Shown here: in pieces, positions 7,664-16,400 of the stretch
How the letters are laid out: each line of letters opens with the position of its first letter
How positions within the stretch are numbered: position 1 is the stretch's first letter
Assembly (NCBI GenBank): GCA_023410885.1
Contig: JAEYPI010000169.1
Location: 1 to 25,665, forward strand
DNA: 25,665 nucleotides
Direction of reading: 5' to 3'
Source: Bacillota bacterium
GTDB taxonomy: Bacteria; Bacillota; Clostridia; DSM-8532
Translations under genes and position numbers: made by a program
The notes under the pieces: model-generated
Database searches by the model: none
Told to the model about the DNA's origin: nothing
Seen by the model: only the letters and a program-made list of their open reading frames with translations

Positions 7664-9235
7664 ATGAGAAAATGGGAATATATTTGTGAGCAAATTCGTA
7701 AAAAGGTAAACATAGAAGATATAAGGAAGCTTGCACGGGAAGGAAACCATGAATACGGTGTGTACCCTGATTCCATTGAAGTAAACGGAGACACGGGATT
7801 TTTTATAGCAAGGGATAACGATAGAAAAGTGCTGGTGGTTTTTGGAGAGCACCGCCTATATGATGAATTTGACGGAGCTGATGCCATTATTGCCGGGTCC
7901 AAAACAAAGGTGTGTGAACTGAGTAACAGAAATTGTAGTGTGCTTAGGAGAATTTTCCCATATACCAATCCCACAAGCCATAAAACTACTGGGATTACCA
8001 TTGGGCTGGGGGACAGGCTGGGGCTTGCGTCTCCGGGGCATTTGAGGCTACTTAAGGAAGCCTGCAAAAACAACTCTGATGGAGTCTGTGAAAACGGACA
8101 AAATGTATTTCCTGTGATAGCGCAGCAGTCAATAAGAGAGCTGAACCTTACGGGAAGAACATACAGGGATGTACTTTCAGCGGCTTCCTGGGCAGTGTTT
8201 CAAGAGGGATACAAAAACGGATTCGGGGCTGACGGGGATCATCTCAAGAGTATGGATGAGGTGAAAATGGCTCTTGATACCGGTTTTACCATGATAACCC
8301 TGGATTGCTCAGAGCATATAGACAATAAAGCTGCAGTCCTTTCCGGGCAAGAGCTTGATATGAAATACCTTGAATTGCCCTTGGAGGACAGGCAATTGCT
8401 GGAGGCTAAATATTCGGGCCGTAGCTTTAAACTAAAAGATGGGACAGAAATTTCTTTTGATGTTGACAGCTTCCGGAAAATTGTTTTAGTCTATCTGAAA
8501 GCTATTCAATTTACAATTAAAATATATCATGAGGTCATAAAGAGCTGCGGTAGGGATATCGACTTCGAAATGTCTATTGACGAAACCCTCACATCCACGC
8601 TGCCGGAAGCTCACTTCCTTGTAGCATCGGAGCTTATTGGCAGTGGAGTAGAAATTACAAGCCTGGCACCGAGATTTTGTGGTGAATTCCAGAAAGGTAT
8701 TGACTACAGGGGAGACAGAGATCAGTTTTCACGGGAGTTTGCTCTGCATGTGAAAATTGCAGAATATTTTGGCTACAAAATCAGTGTTCATTCAGGAAGC
8801 GATAAATTCAGTGTATTCCCCATTATAGGGCAGCTGGCAAATGGCAGGTATCACCTTAAGACAGCAGGGACAAACTGGCTTGAGGCTCTTAGAGTTATTG
8901 CCGGTGAAAATCCGCAGCTATTCCGGAAGATTTACAGCTTTTCAAAGGAAAACGTATCCGAAGCTAGAAAATATTACCATATTGACGCAAAGACAGAAAA
9001 TATGCCCCCCATTGAAGCCTTGAAGGATCATGAGCTTCCAAGTACCCTTAATAGGGATGATTGTAGGCAGATTTTGCATATCACCTATGGATTGATATTG
9101 CAAGCTGAAGATGAGCAAGGGAGGCCTATATTCCGAGATGAGTTGTATGATACGCTGAGGGTGTATGAGAACGAGTACTATACCACCCTTCAAAAGCATA
9201 TAGGCAGACATCTGGCGGAGTTAGGCGTATTTTAA
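7664..9235 (+). CDS. uxaE: Tagaturonate/fructuronate epimerase-like protein (UxaE family)
   Basis: A 523-residue protein recognised as the UxaE family (PF16257), whose characterised Thermotoga member interconverts D-tagaturonate and D-fructuronate in galacturonate breakdown. Sequence landmarks are the N-terminal stretch with FGEHRLYDEFDGA, the GLGDRLGLASPGHL segment, the GFGADGDHLKS motif (D192-H193, a likely metal-binding pair) and LDCSEHI. The length is close to the family norm of about 500. The start has an AAGGGGG ribosome binding site. No uronate isomerase, altronate/mannonate dehydrogenase or KDG kinase gene is seen beside it, so the product must enter a pathway encoded elsewhere, or the protein has another ketose-uronate substrate. 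It is the last gene of the cluster before a terminator. Confidence 0.85.
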   Translation: MRKWEYICEQIRKKVNIEDIRKLAREGNHEYGVYPDSIEVNGDTGFFIARDNDRKVLVVFGEHRLYDEFDGADAIIAGSKTKVCELSNRNCSVLRRIFPYTNPTSHKTTGITIGLGDRLGLASPGHLRLLKEACKNNSDGVCENGQNVFPVIAQQSIRELNLTGRTYRDVLSAASWAVFQEGYKNGFGADGDHLKSMDEVKMALDTGFTMITLDCSEHIDNKAAVLSGQELDMKYLELPLEDRQLLEAKYSGRSFKLKDGTEISFDVDSFRKIVLVYLKAIQFTIKIYHEVIKSCGRDIDFEMSIDETLTSTLPEAHFLVASELIGSGVEITSLAPRFCGEFQKGIDYRGDRDQFSREFALHVKIAEYFGYKISVHSGSDKFSVFPIIGQLANGRYHLKTAGTNWLEALRVIAGENPQLFRKIYSFSKENVSEARKYYHIDAKTENMPPIEALKDHELPSTLNRDDCRQILHITYGLILQAEDEQGRPIFRDELYDTLRVYENEYYTTLQKHIGRHLAELGVF

Positions 9236-9277
9236 CCTAATATTAACTGTAGCTCGAAATATTGGGCGATAGATCAT

Positions 9278-9300
9278 AAGAGTGCTTTGGCACTCTTTCT
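9278..9300 (+). terminator. Rho-independent terminator of the sugar-acid cluster
   Basis: AAGAGTGC (9278-9285), a 4-base loop TTTG, and GCACTCTT (9290-9297), followed by TCTTTATT. It ends the transcript that contains the UxaE-like gene. Confidence 0.85.
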
Positions 9301-9339
9301 TTATTGTGCTTTTTAGAACCTATCACCTCATGGTGTTTG

Positions 9340-9368
9340 TTGACAATAAACTGTTGAATGGATACAAT
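9340..9368 (+). promoter_or_regulatory. Sigma-A promoter of hisS
   Basis: TTGACA (9340-9345), a 17-base spacer and TACAAT (9363-9368): a near-consensus vegetative promoter. Transcription should start near 9375, giving a leader of about 115 bases. The leader contains a small hairpin TTTCGAT-TT-ATCGAAA (9434-9449) without a T run. I see no T-box (no AGGGTGG-like sequence or tRNA-pairing terminator), so hisS appears not to be controlled by uncharged tRNA here. Confidence 0.85.
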
Positions 9369-9490
9369 TACATCTATGGATAATAGACATAAAAGGCTTA
9401 CCATCAATAATTGAGGAGCAATCCAATGATAAGTTTCGATTTATCGAAAGCTTTGATTATCTATAAACCATCCGACAGGAGTGAAGCGAT

Positions 9491-10753
9491 ATGCTAACCC
9501 AGGCGCCTAAAGGGACAAGGGATATATTGCCCGAGGACATCTATCAATGGAATTTCGTCGAAAGAGAGTTCGCAGAGCTATGTAGAAAATTTGGCTATAG
9601 TGAGATTCGTATACCCGTTTTTGAGCATACCGAGCTGTTTCAACGGGGTGTAGGGGATACGACCGACATTGTGCAAAAGGAGATGTATACTTTTCAAGAT
9701 AAGGGTGGAAGAAGTATCACCCTGCGACCCGAGGGTACCGCGGGTATTGTAAGAAGCTTTATCGAGCATGGTATGGCTTCCCAGCCCCAGCCTATTAAGC
9801 TTTTTTATCAAATCACAGCTTATCGCTATGAAAATGTACAAAAGGGGCGCTACCGTGAATTTAATCAATTTGGTGTAGAGCTTCTTGGCGCGGCTGATCC
9901 CGCTGCCGATGTGGAGACCATCTCCCTGCTGGCATTATTCTTTGAAAAGCTGGGAATTAAAAATCTCATGCTGAATCTTAACAGCATTGGCTGTCCCAAA
10001 TGTAGAAGTGCTTATAATGAAAAGCTAAAAAGCTATCTTGCAGAGCGCTTGGATAACCTGTGTGAAACCTGTAAGGAGCGCTTCAATCGTAATCCTATGC
10101 GTATTTTGGATTGCAAAGAGGAATCCTGTAAGAGACAAATTAAGGACGCACCTGCGCTGCTCGATTATATCTGCGACGATTGCCGGACCCATTTTGACGG
10201 GGTCTTAAACAGACTTGAGGCCATAGGAATTCCCTATAGCATTGATAAGAGCATTGTGAGGGGCTTGGACTACTACACTAGGACAGTCTTCGAGTTTGTT
10301 TCAAAAAATATCGGAACTCAGGGAACTGTTTGTGGTGGCGGACGTTATGATGGGCTTGTGGAAGCCTGTGGCGGTGCACCGACACCCGGTATTGGTTTTG
10401 CCTTGGGAGTCGAGCGCCTGCTACTGGAAATACAGAGTCAGGGTATCGAGCTTCCTAAGCCGAGTATGCCAGATATTTATATTGGAGCCATGGGTGAAAA
10501 GGCTGCTATGGTTTGTGAAAAGCTGGCTTGGCAGCTTCGTCAGCATAAAATTACCTGTATTAAGGATATTATGGGCCGCAGCTTAAAAGCGCAAATGAAA
10601 TATGCGGATAAGCTGGGTGTCCATTACGTTCTTATCATAGGGGATAATGAAATTGAGAGCAACAAAGCACAACTCAAGGATATGAAGACCGGTGAGGCCA
10701 AGGATATCAATCTGGACACACTCATTGACAGGTTGGTTAAGAATAAAGTTTAA
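9491..10753 (+). CDS. hisS: Histidyl-tRNA synthetase
   Basis: A 420-residue class II aminoacyl-tRNA synthetase that charges tRNA-His with histidine in the cytoplasm. It starts MLTQAPKGTRDILP, the usual beginning. Motif 2-type residues are TLRPEGT (77-83) and YRYENVQKGRYREFNQFG; the histidine-specific motif RGLDYYTRT is at 257-265; GGGRYDGLVE and GIGFALGVERLLL (motif 3) follow. The C-terminal anticodon-binding domain is present. The length is normal. The ATG has an AGGAG ribosome binding site. The gene is followed after 25 bases by aspS, a common pairing in Firmicutes, with no terminator between, so the two are one transcript. Confidence 0.98.
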   Translation: MLTQAPKGTRDILPEDIYQWNFVEREFAELCRKFGYSEIRIPVFEHTELFQRGVGDTTDIVQKEMYTFQDKGGRSITLRPEGTAGIVRSFIEHGMASQPQPIKLFYQITAYRYENVQKGRYREFNQFGVELLGAADPAADVETISLLALFFEKLGIKNLMLNLNSIGCPKCRSAYNEKLKSYLAERLDNLCETCKERFNRNPMRILDCKEESCKRQIKDAPALLDYICDDCRTHFDGVLNRLEAIGIPYSIDKSIVRGLDYYTRTVFEFVSKNIGTQGTVCGGGRYDGLVEACGGAPTPGIGFALGVERLLLEIQSQGIELPKPSMPDIYIGAMGEKAAMVCEKLAWQLRQHKITCIKDIMGRSLKAQMKYADKLGVHYVLIIGDNEIESNKAQLKDMKTGEAKDINLDTLIDRLVKNKV

Positions 10754-10778
10754 AGCTCTGATTTATTGGAGGACATAT

Positions 10779-12566
10779 ATGGAGAATATTCAGGGAATGA
10801 AAAGAACCCATCGATGTGCTGAGCTGACGGCCGGTGATGCCGGAAGTGAAGTTGTTTTAATGGGATGGGTCCAGAAGAGAAGGGACTTGGGTGCCCTTGT
10901 TTTTGTCACCTTAAGGGACAGAAGCGGTATTATTCAGGTTGTTTTTAACAGCGAGACCAATCCGGAGCTTCATGATAAAGCACTTCAAGTTAGAAGTGAG
11001 TATGTATTGGCCGTACGTGGCAATTTACAGCTCAGAAGTCCGGAGGCTGTTAATAAGAATATGCCCACGGGCGAATTAGAGGTTTTGGCTACTGAGCTTA
11101 GAATTTTGAGCAGGAGCGAGACTCCGCCTTTTCATATTGAGGAGGATTCCGGAGCCAATGAGGTTCTGCGGCTCAAGTATCGCTATCTGGATTTAAGGAG
11201 ACCCGACCTTCAAAGAAAGTTAATATTGCGTCACAGGGTGGCCAAAATCGCCAGGGATTACTATGATCGCAATGGCTTTTTGGAAATTGAGACCCCCGTC
11301 CTTACCAAGAGTACACCGGAGGGAGCCCGTGATTATTTGGTTCCCAGCCGTGTTCACCAGGGTAAATTTTTTGCATTGCCCCAGTCACCCCAGCTCTTTA
11401 AGCAGCTTTTGATGGTATCGGGCTACGACCGTTATATGCAGATCACCAAATGCTTTAGGGATGAGGATCTAAGGGCCGATCGCCAGCCCGAATTCACACA
11501 GATCGACTTGGAAATGAGCTTTGTCGATGTGGAGGATGTTATTAAGGTCAATGAAGGCTTTATTCAAAAGGTATTTAAGGATACCCTCAATATTGATCTT
11601 CCTGTGCCCTTCAAGCGTTTATCCTTTTATGAGGCCATGTCCCGTTATGGCTCCGATAAACCGGATACCCGTTTTGATCTGGAGCTTGTGGATGTATCGG
11701 ATTTGGCCCAATCCTCAGGGTTTAAGGTCTTCCAGGATGCGGTTGCTGCAGGAGGGAGTGTCCGCGCCATTAACGCAAAGGGTGCAGGGGCACAATTCTC
11801 CAGAAAAGAAATTGACGCGCTGGGTGAAGTGGTTAAGACTTATAAAGCAAAGGGTCTTGCATGGATTGTTGTTGAAGAGAACGGCTTAAAATCGCCCATT
11901 GCGAAGTTCCTTTCAGAGTCTGAGGCCACGGCACTTTTAGAGCGTCTTGATGCAAAGACCGGTGACCTTTTATTATTTGTTGCAGATAAGGATGAAATCG
12001 TTTGTGACAGTCTCGGGCACCTGCGTCTGGTCTTGGGAGAAAAGCTTAATCTCATTGACCATGACCGCTATGATGTCCTATGGGTCACTGAATTCCCACT
12101 CTTGGAACGTGATGAGGAAGAGAACCGCTGGGTGGCCAAGCACCATCCCTTTACCTCACCCATGGACGAGGATCTTCAGTATTTGGATTCCGATCCTTCA
12201 AAGGTCAGGGCAAAAGCCTATGACATTGTCCTCAATGGCTATGAGATCGGTGGGGGAAGTATCCGAATCCACAATCAGGAGCTTCAGAACAAGATGTTCA
12301 ACCTCATTGGCTTTACTGATGAACAAGCCAAGGAGCGTTTCGGGTTTCTTTTGGAAGCTTTTAAATATGGTACACCACCCCATGGTGGCTTAGCCTTTGG
12401 TTTGGACAGATTAGTCATGCTTCTGGCTAAAACCGATAATATCCGTGATGTTATTGCCTTCCCGAAGGTTCAAAACGCATCGGACCTCATGACCAATGCT
12501 CCTGATTTTGTTGACGATAAGCAGCTTAAAGAGCTTGCGATTAAGACGGTGGATGATCGTGAGTAA
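10779..12566 (+). CDS. aspS: Aspartyl-tRNA synthetase
   Basis: A 595-residue class IIb synthetase of the bacterial type. The ATG at 10779 follows a TTGGAGGA ribosome binding site; 29 codons of open frame upstream overlap hisS and are not used. The N-terminal OB-fold anticodon domain (about residues 1-110) is followed by the class II core: FRDEDLRADRQPEFTQID (motif 2, from F226), the bacterial GAD insertion, and motif 3 GGLAFGLDRLVMLL near the end. The length matches bacterial AspRS. It overlaps the start of the signal peptidase gene by 14 bases, indicating translational coupling. Confidence 0.98.
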   Translation: MENIQGMKRTHRCAELTAGDAGSEVVLMGWVQKRRDLGALVFVTLRDRSGIIQVVFNSETNPELHDKALQVRSEYVLAVRGNLQLRSPEAVNKNMPTGELEVLATELRILSRSETPPFHIEEDSGANEVLRLKYRYLDLRRPDLQRKLILRHRVAKIARDYYDRNGFLEIETPVLTKSTPEGARDYLVPSRVHQGKFFALPQSPQLFKQLLMVSGYDRYMQITKCFRDEDLRADRQPEFTQIDLEMSFVDVEDVIKVNEGFIQKVFKDTLNIDLPVPFKRLSFYEAMSRYGSDKPDTRFDLELVDVSDLAQSSGFKVFQDAVAAGGSVRAINAKGAGAQFSRKEIDALGEVVKTYKAKGLAWIVVEENGLKSPIAKFLSESEATALLERLDAKTGDLLLFVADKDEIVCDSLGHLRLVLGEKLNLIDHDRYDVLWVTEFPLLERDEEENRWVAKHHPFTSPMDEDLQYLDSDPSKVRAKAYDIVLNGYEIGGGSIRIHNQELQNKMFNLIGFTDEQAKERFGFLLEAFKYGTPPHGGLAFGLDRLVMLLAKTDNIRDVIAFPKVQNASDLMTNAPDFVDDKQLKELAIKTVDDRE

Positions 12567-13104
12567 GGAGCTTAAAAAAAATATTTTGGAATGGCTTTTG
12601 CATATTATTGTAGCCATTGGTCTGGGCCTTGTGATTATTTTGTATGTGGGGCGTCTGACCATAGTTGACGGTAATTCCATGGCGCCTACCCTCCAAAATC
12701 AAAATGTCATTATAATTGAAAGCTTGACCCAGCATTTTGACTCTATTAAGCCCGGTGATATTGTGGTATTAAAAATTCCGGAATTGCTGGAAGGCGACAA
12801 GAAATATGCCATCAAGCGGATTATTGCAGTTGAAAATCAACATGTGGAAATCTGCGACGGAAAGGTCTTTGTGGACGGCACTGCGCTTGTTGAGAACTAC
12901 ATTAATGGTGAGGCAACTATTGCTGATGATGCTATGTATGCCGATGTGATTGTCCCGGAAGATTGCATCTATGTTTTAGGCGATAATAGGATGCCCGAGA
13001 AAAGCCGGGATAGCAGAACCTTTGGAGTTATCAAGGAGGATCGCATTATCGGGAAGAGTTGGATTAGATTGTTTCCCTTTAGCGAGGCCGGTCCGGTAAG
13101 GTAG
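12553..13104 (+). CDS. lepB: Signal peptidase I
   Basis: A 183-residue membrane-anchored serine protease (SipS-like) that removes signal peptides from exported proteins. One N-terminal membrane segment (about residues 11-33) is followed by the catalytic Ser42 in DGNSMAPTL, the general base Lys88 in YAIKRIIAVE and the conserved GDNRMPEKSRDSRTFG box. The length suits the short Gram-positive type. The ATG at 12553 lies inside the end of aspS; a GTG at 12559 is an equally possible start because the ribosome binding site is weak (GGTGG). The overlap makes it part of the hisS-aspS transcript. Confidence 0.93.
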   Translation: MIVSKELKKNILEWLLHIIVAIGLGLVIILYVGRLTIVDGNSMAPTLQNQNVIIIESLTQHFDSIKPGDIVVLKIPELLEGDKKYAIKRIIAVENQHVEICDGKVFVDGTALVENYINGEATIADDAMYADVIVPEDCIYVLGDNRMPEKSRDSRTFGVIKEDRIIGKSWIRLFPFSEAGPVR

Positions 13105-13478
13105 GACGGAATGGGGCTTGTAAGACTTTATATCACTCTAGCATAATGTTAATAAGAACCCCACCCGTTAACGCAATCAAAGACTGCGAACGGGTCCCGG
13201 GAACCTTGTTGTATTCACAATAAGAGATCGGCTGAGTATTCAGGCGATCTCTTTTTATGATGTGTAAAATTCAGGGAATGGATAAAGGCAACCCTTGCTC
13301 TTCAGGGGTTGAGCGGGAAGGAAAATAGAATCTAGCATCATTTGTTGTCAGTGATGGCAGACAATTTTCCCCCGGTTACCCTATTTTCCGAGTGACCCCT
13401 ATGATAAAATAGAAAGGTAGGTGATCGAATTAAATTACCCTTGGATGAAAGCGAACAAAGCACGAAAGGAAGTCATAC
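13105..13478 (+). other. 374-base intergenic region between lepB and polC
   Basis: No gene is seen. It holds, in order: a hairpin with arms ACCCGTT 13163-13169 / AACGGGT 13189-13195 extended by CGCA 13172-13175 / TGCG 13185-13188, without a T run; the terminator at 13222-13256; a weak hairpin CAACCC/GGGTTG near 13290-13312; a 9-bp inverted repeat GGAAAATAG 13320-13328 / CTATTTTCC 13381-13389 spaced by 52 bases; and an AT-rich TATGATAAAAT stretch at 13400-13410 that could contain the polC -10 box, though no convincing -35 accompanies it. The polC ribosome binding site is AAAGGA at 13465-13470. Confidence 0.6.
13222..13256 (+). terminator. Rho-independent terminator after lepB
   Basis: AAGAGATCG (13222-13230) pairs with CGATCTCTT (13245-13253). 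An inner CTGA/TCAG stem with loop GTAT continues it after one G-G mismatch, and a T run follows. It ends the hisS-aspS-lepB transcript. Confidence 0.88.
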
Positions 13479-16400
13479 ATGGATAAAGACGTTCTCAAGA
13501 AGTCGACTCTTTGCGAGGCGTTTAAAGGCGTCATAGAGAAAGAAAAACTCCAACAAGAGTTTGCACGGGCTTTTATTACCAGCCTTTGCTACCATAAAAC
13601 CGAACGAAAAATTGAAATGCATATTGAATGCCATGACAGGGTCAGGCATGATCAAATAAAACGGCTTGAAAGAGCTATTTCTGAGCATTTTGCCATGAAG
13701 GTCGATGTCCGGCCGGGCTTTTTAAATGCCTTGACAGATGAGATTCAGGATTGGCATAAAGAGTACCTCATGCAGCATGTCCAGTACGAGAAAGCTTCCA
13801 TGTTTCATTTTCTGGAGGGTGCCGATTTTAAAATGTCGGGCCGCAATCTGAAAGTGGATCTGAAGAATCAGGCCTCGGCCATTCTATTGTCAGCCGGTGT
13901 GGGGCGTTGTCTTGAAGAAGCCATGACGGCCTTATTTGATCGGGAGACGAAAGTCACCTTTATTGACGCGCCCATGGCTCACGATGCCGTGGATTATATT
14001 GCAGAAAAACAGGAGGCAGAGGCCCGCATGGTTGCCGAAATGATGGCCTCCATTGCTGAAGCCAATGCCCAAAAAGCGCCTGAAAGCGGACCAAAGCCGC
14101 AAAATAGCGCACCCAATCAGGCTGATAACGGTTTTGTCAAATATAAATCACAACGAAAAGGTGCCTCCCGGGATAAATCGGGGGCACAGGACCCCAATCT
14201 CATCTTTGGTCGGGGTGTTAAAGGACAAGTCGTTAAAATGAACCAGGTGGATACCAATTCAGGAACGGTGGTCATTGAGGGGCAGATTCTCAAAACAGAC
14301 CAAAGGGTTCTCAAATCGGGCAGAACACTCATTACCTTTGATGTCACCGACTTTTCATCATCCTTGACATGCAAGCTTTTCCCCAACGAGAATGATCTTC
14401 AAACCCTTTCAGAGAAGCTTGTGAAAGGCCAGTATGCCCGGATTAACGGAGAGGCTCAGTATGATATGTTTTCCAAGGAACTGGTGATTTTGGCCAGAGA
14501 CATTCTCCTTGTTACCGTGGAAAAAGAGAGCCGTACCGACAAGGCTCCTGTAAAAAGAGTGGAGCTTCATTTACATACCCAAATGAGCCAGTTGGATGCC
14601 ATTAGCTCTACCAAGGATATAATTAAGCGTGCGGCCAAATGGGGACACACCGCGGTGGCCATCACCGACCATGGCGTTGTACAGGCTTTTCCGGAAGCTC
14701 AGGATACCGCTAAAGAAATAAAGAAAAAGCAGGAGAAGGATATTAAAGTCCTATACGGCATAGAAAGCTATTTCATTGCAGAAGAAAAATTCAATGCAAA
14801 AGGCGAATTGGATTACAAGCACTGTGATACCTATCACGCGCTTATTTTAGTCAAGAGTCAGGCAGGCCTTAAGAACCTGTATCGCATAGTGTCGGAAGGT
14901 CATTTGAATTATTTTTATAAGAAGCCAAGATTGCCTAAATCTCTTTTTGATCAATACCGGGAAGGATTGATTATCGGTACGGCCTGTGAGGCGGGCGAGC
15001 TTTTTCAGGCCGTTTTAAAGGGCGCGCCTGAGGAGGAATTGGAGCGTATCTGCAACTATTACGATTATCTTGAAATTCAGCCCATCGGCAATAACCAGTT
15101 CCTTGTTCGTAATGGCCAGGTGGCTGATGAAGAGGGTCTTAGGGACTTAAACCGTAAGATTGTTGAGTTGGGTGAGCGGTATAATAAGCCGGTAGTGGCG
15201 ACCTGCGATGTCCATTTCCTTGACCCCGGCGACGCCACCTACAGAGAAATACTCCAGACGGGTCAGGGGTATACGGATGCGGCTTACCAGGCACCCATTT
15301 ATTTTAGAACCACTGATGAAATGCTGGAGGAGTTTGCATACCTGGGCGAAGAAAAAGCCTATGAGGTCGTGGTTACCAATACCAATAAAATTGCCGATTC
15401 CATTGAGACCGTTCAGCCCATTCCAAGCGGTACCTTCCCGCCCCATATTGATGGGGCCGAGGAGGATATTAAGCGCATGAGTGAGGAAAAAGTTGCAGAG
15501 CTCTATGGAGATCCGCTTCCTGAGCTCGTTCGTGCCAGGGTTGATCGAGAGCTGAATTCGATTATTAAAAATGGTTTCTCGGTTATGTATATTATCGCCC
15601 AGAAATTGGTTAAGAAATCCTTGGATGATGGTTATCTGGTAGGCTCCCGAGGCTCGGTTGGTTCAAGCTTTGTGGCCTATCTCATCGGCATTACCGAGGT
15701 TAATTCCTTACCCTCTCACTATCGCTGTGGCCATTGTAAATACTCCGAATTCTTTGAAAAGGACGGGACCATTGGCTGTGGCTTTGACCTGCCCGAGAAA
15801 AATTGTCCCGTTTGTGGGCAGCCCCTTATTAAGGATGGCTATGATATACCCTTTGAAACCTTTTTAGGCTTTGATGGGGACAAGGAACCTGATATTGACT
15901 TGAACTTTTCAGGTGAATATCAGGCCAAAGCCCATAAATACACCGAGGAGCTTTTCGGTGAGGGCTATACCTTTAAAGCGGGCACCATTGCCACCATTGC
16001 CGATAAAACCGCCTATGGCTTTGTAAAGAAATATTTGGATGAACAACAGGTTGTAGGGACGCGCGCCGAGATTGAGCGTCTGGCCTCGGGATGTACGGGT
16101 ATCAAACGAACCACGGGCCAGCATCCCGGTGGCGTTATGATTGTACCCCGTAACAAGGAAATCTATGATTTTACCCCCATCCAGCGGCCTGCGGATGATA
16201 CGAGCTCGGATATCATCACCACACACTTTGACTATCATTCCATCAGCGGTCGTATTTTGAAGCTGGATATACTGGGCCATGATGACCCTACGGTTATTCG
16301 TATGCTGGAGGATCTCACTGGCGTGGACGCGCAAAGCATACCCATCGGTGAGAAGCGAACAATGGGAATTTTCTCTAGTACTGAACCCTTGGGTGTAAAG

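Noticed and set aside
9369..9490. Possible T-box leader before hisS
   Set aside because: Histidyl-tRNA synthetase genes in Firmicutes can have one, but the conserved T-box sequence and a terminator/antiterminator pair are not seen; only a small hairpin is present.
14757..14850. Frameshift or broken polC explaining the missing exonuclease
   Set aside because: The reading frame is continuous through the junction, both flanking PHP halves read normally, and no remnant exonuclease sequence is seen in other phases.
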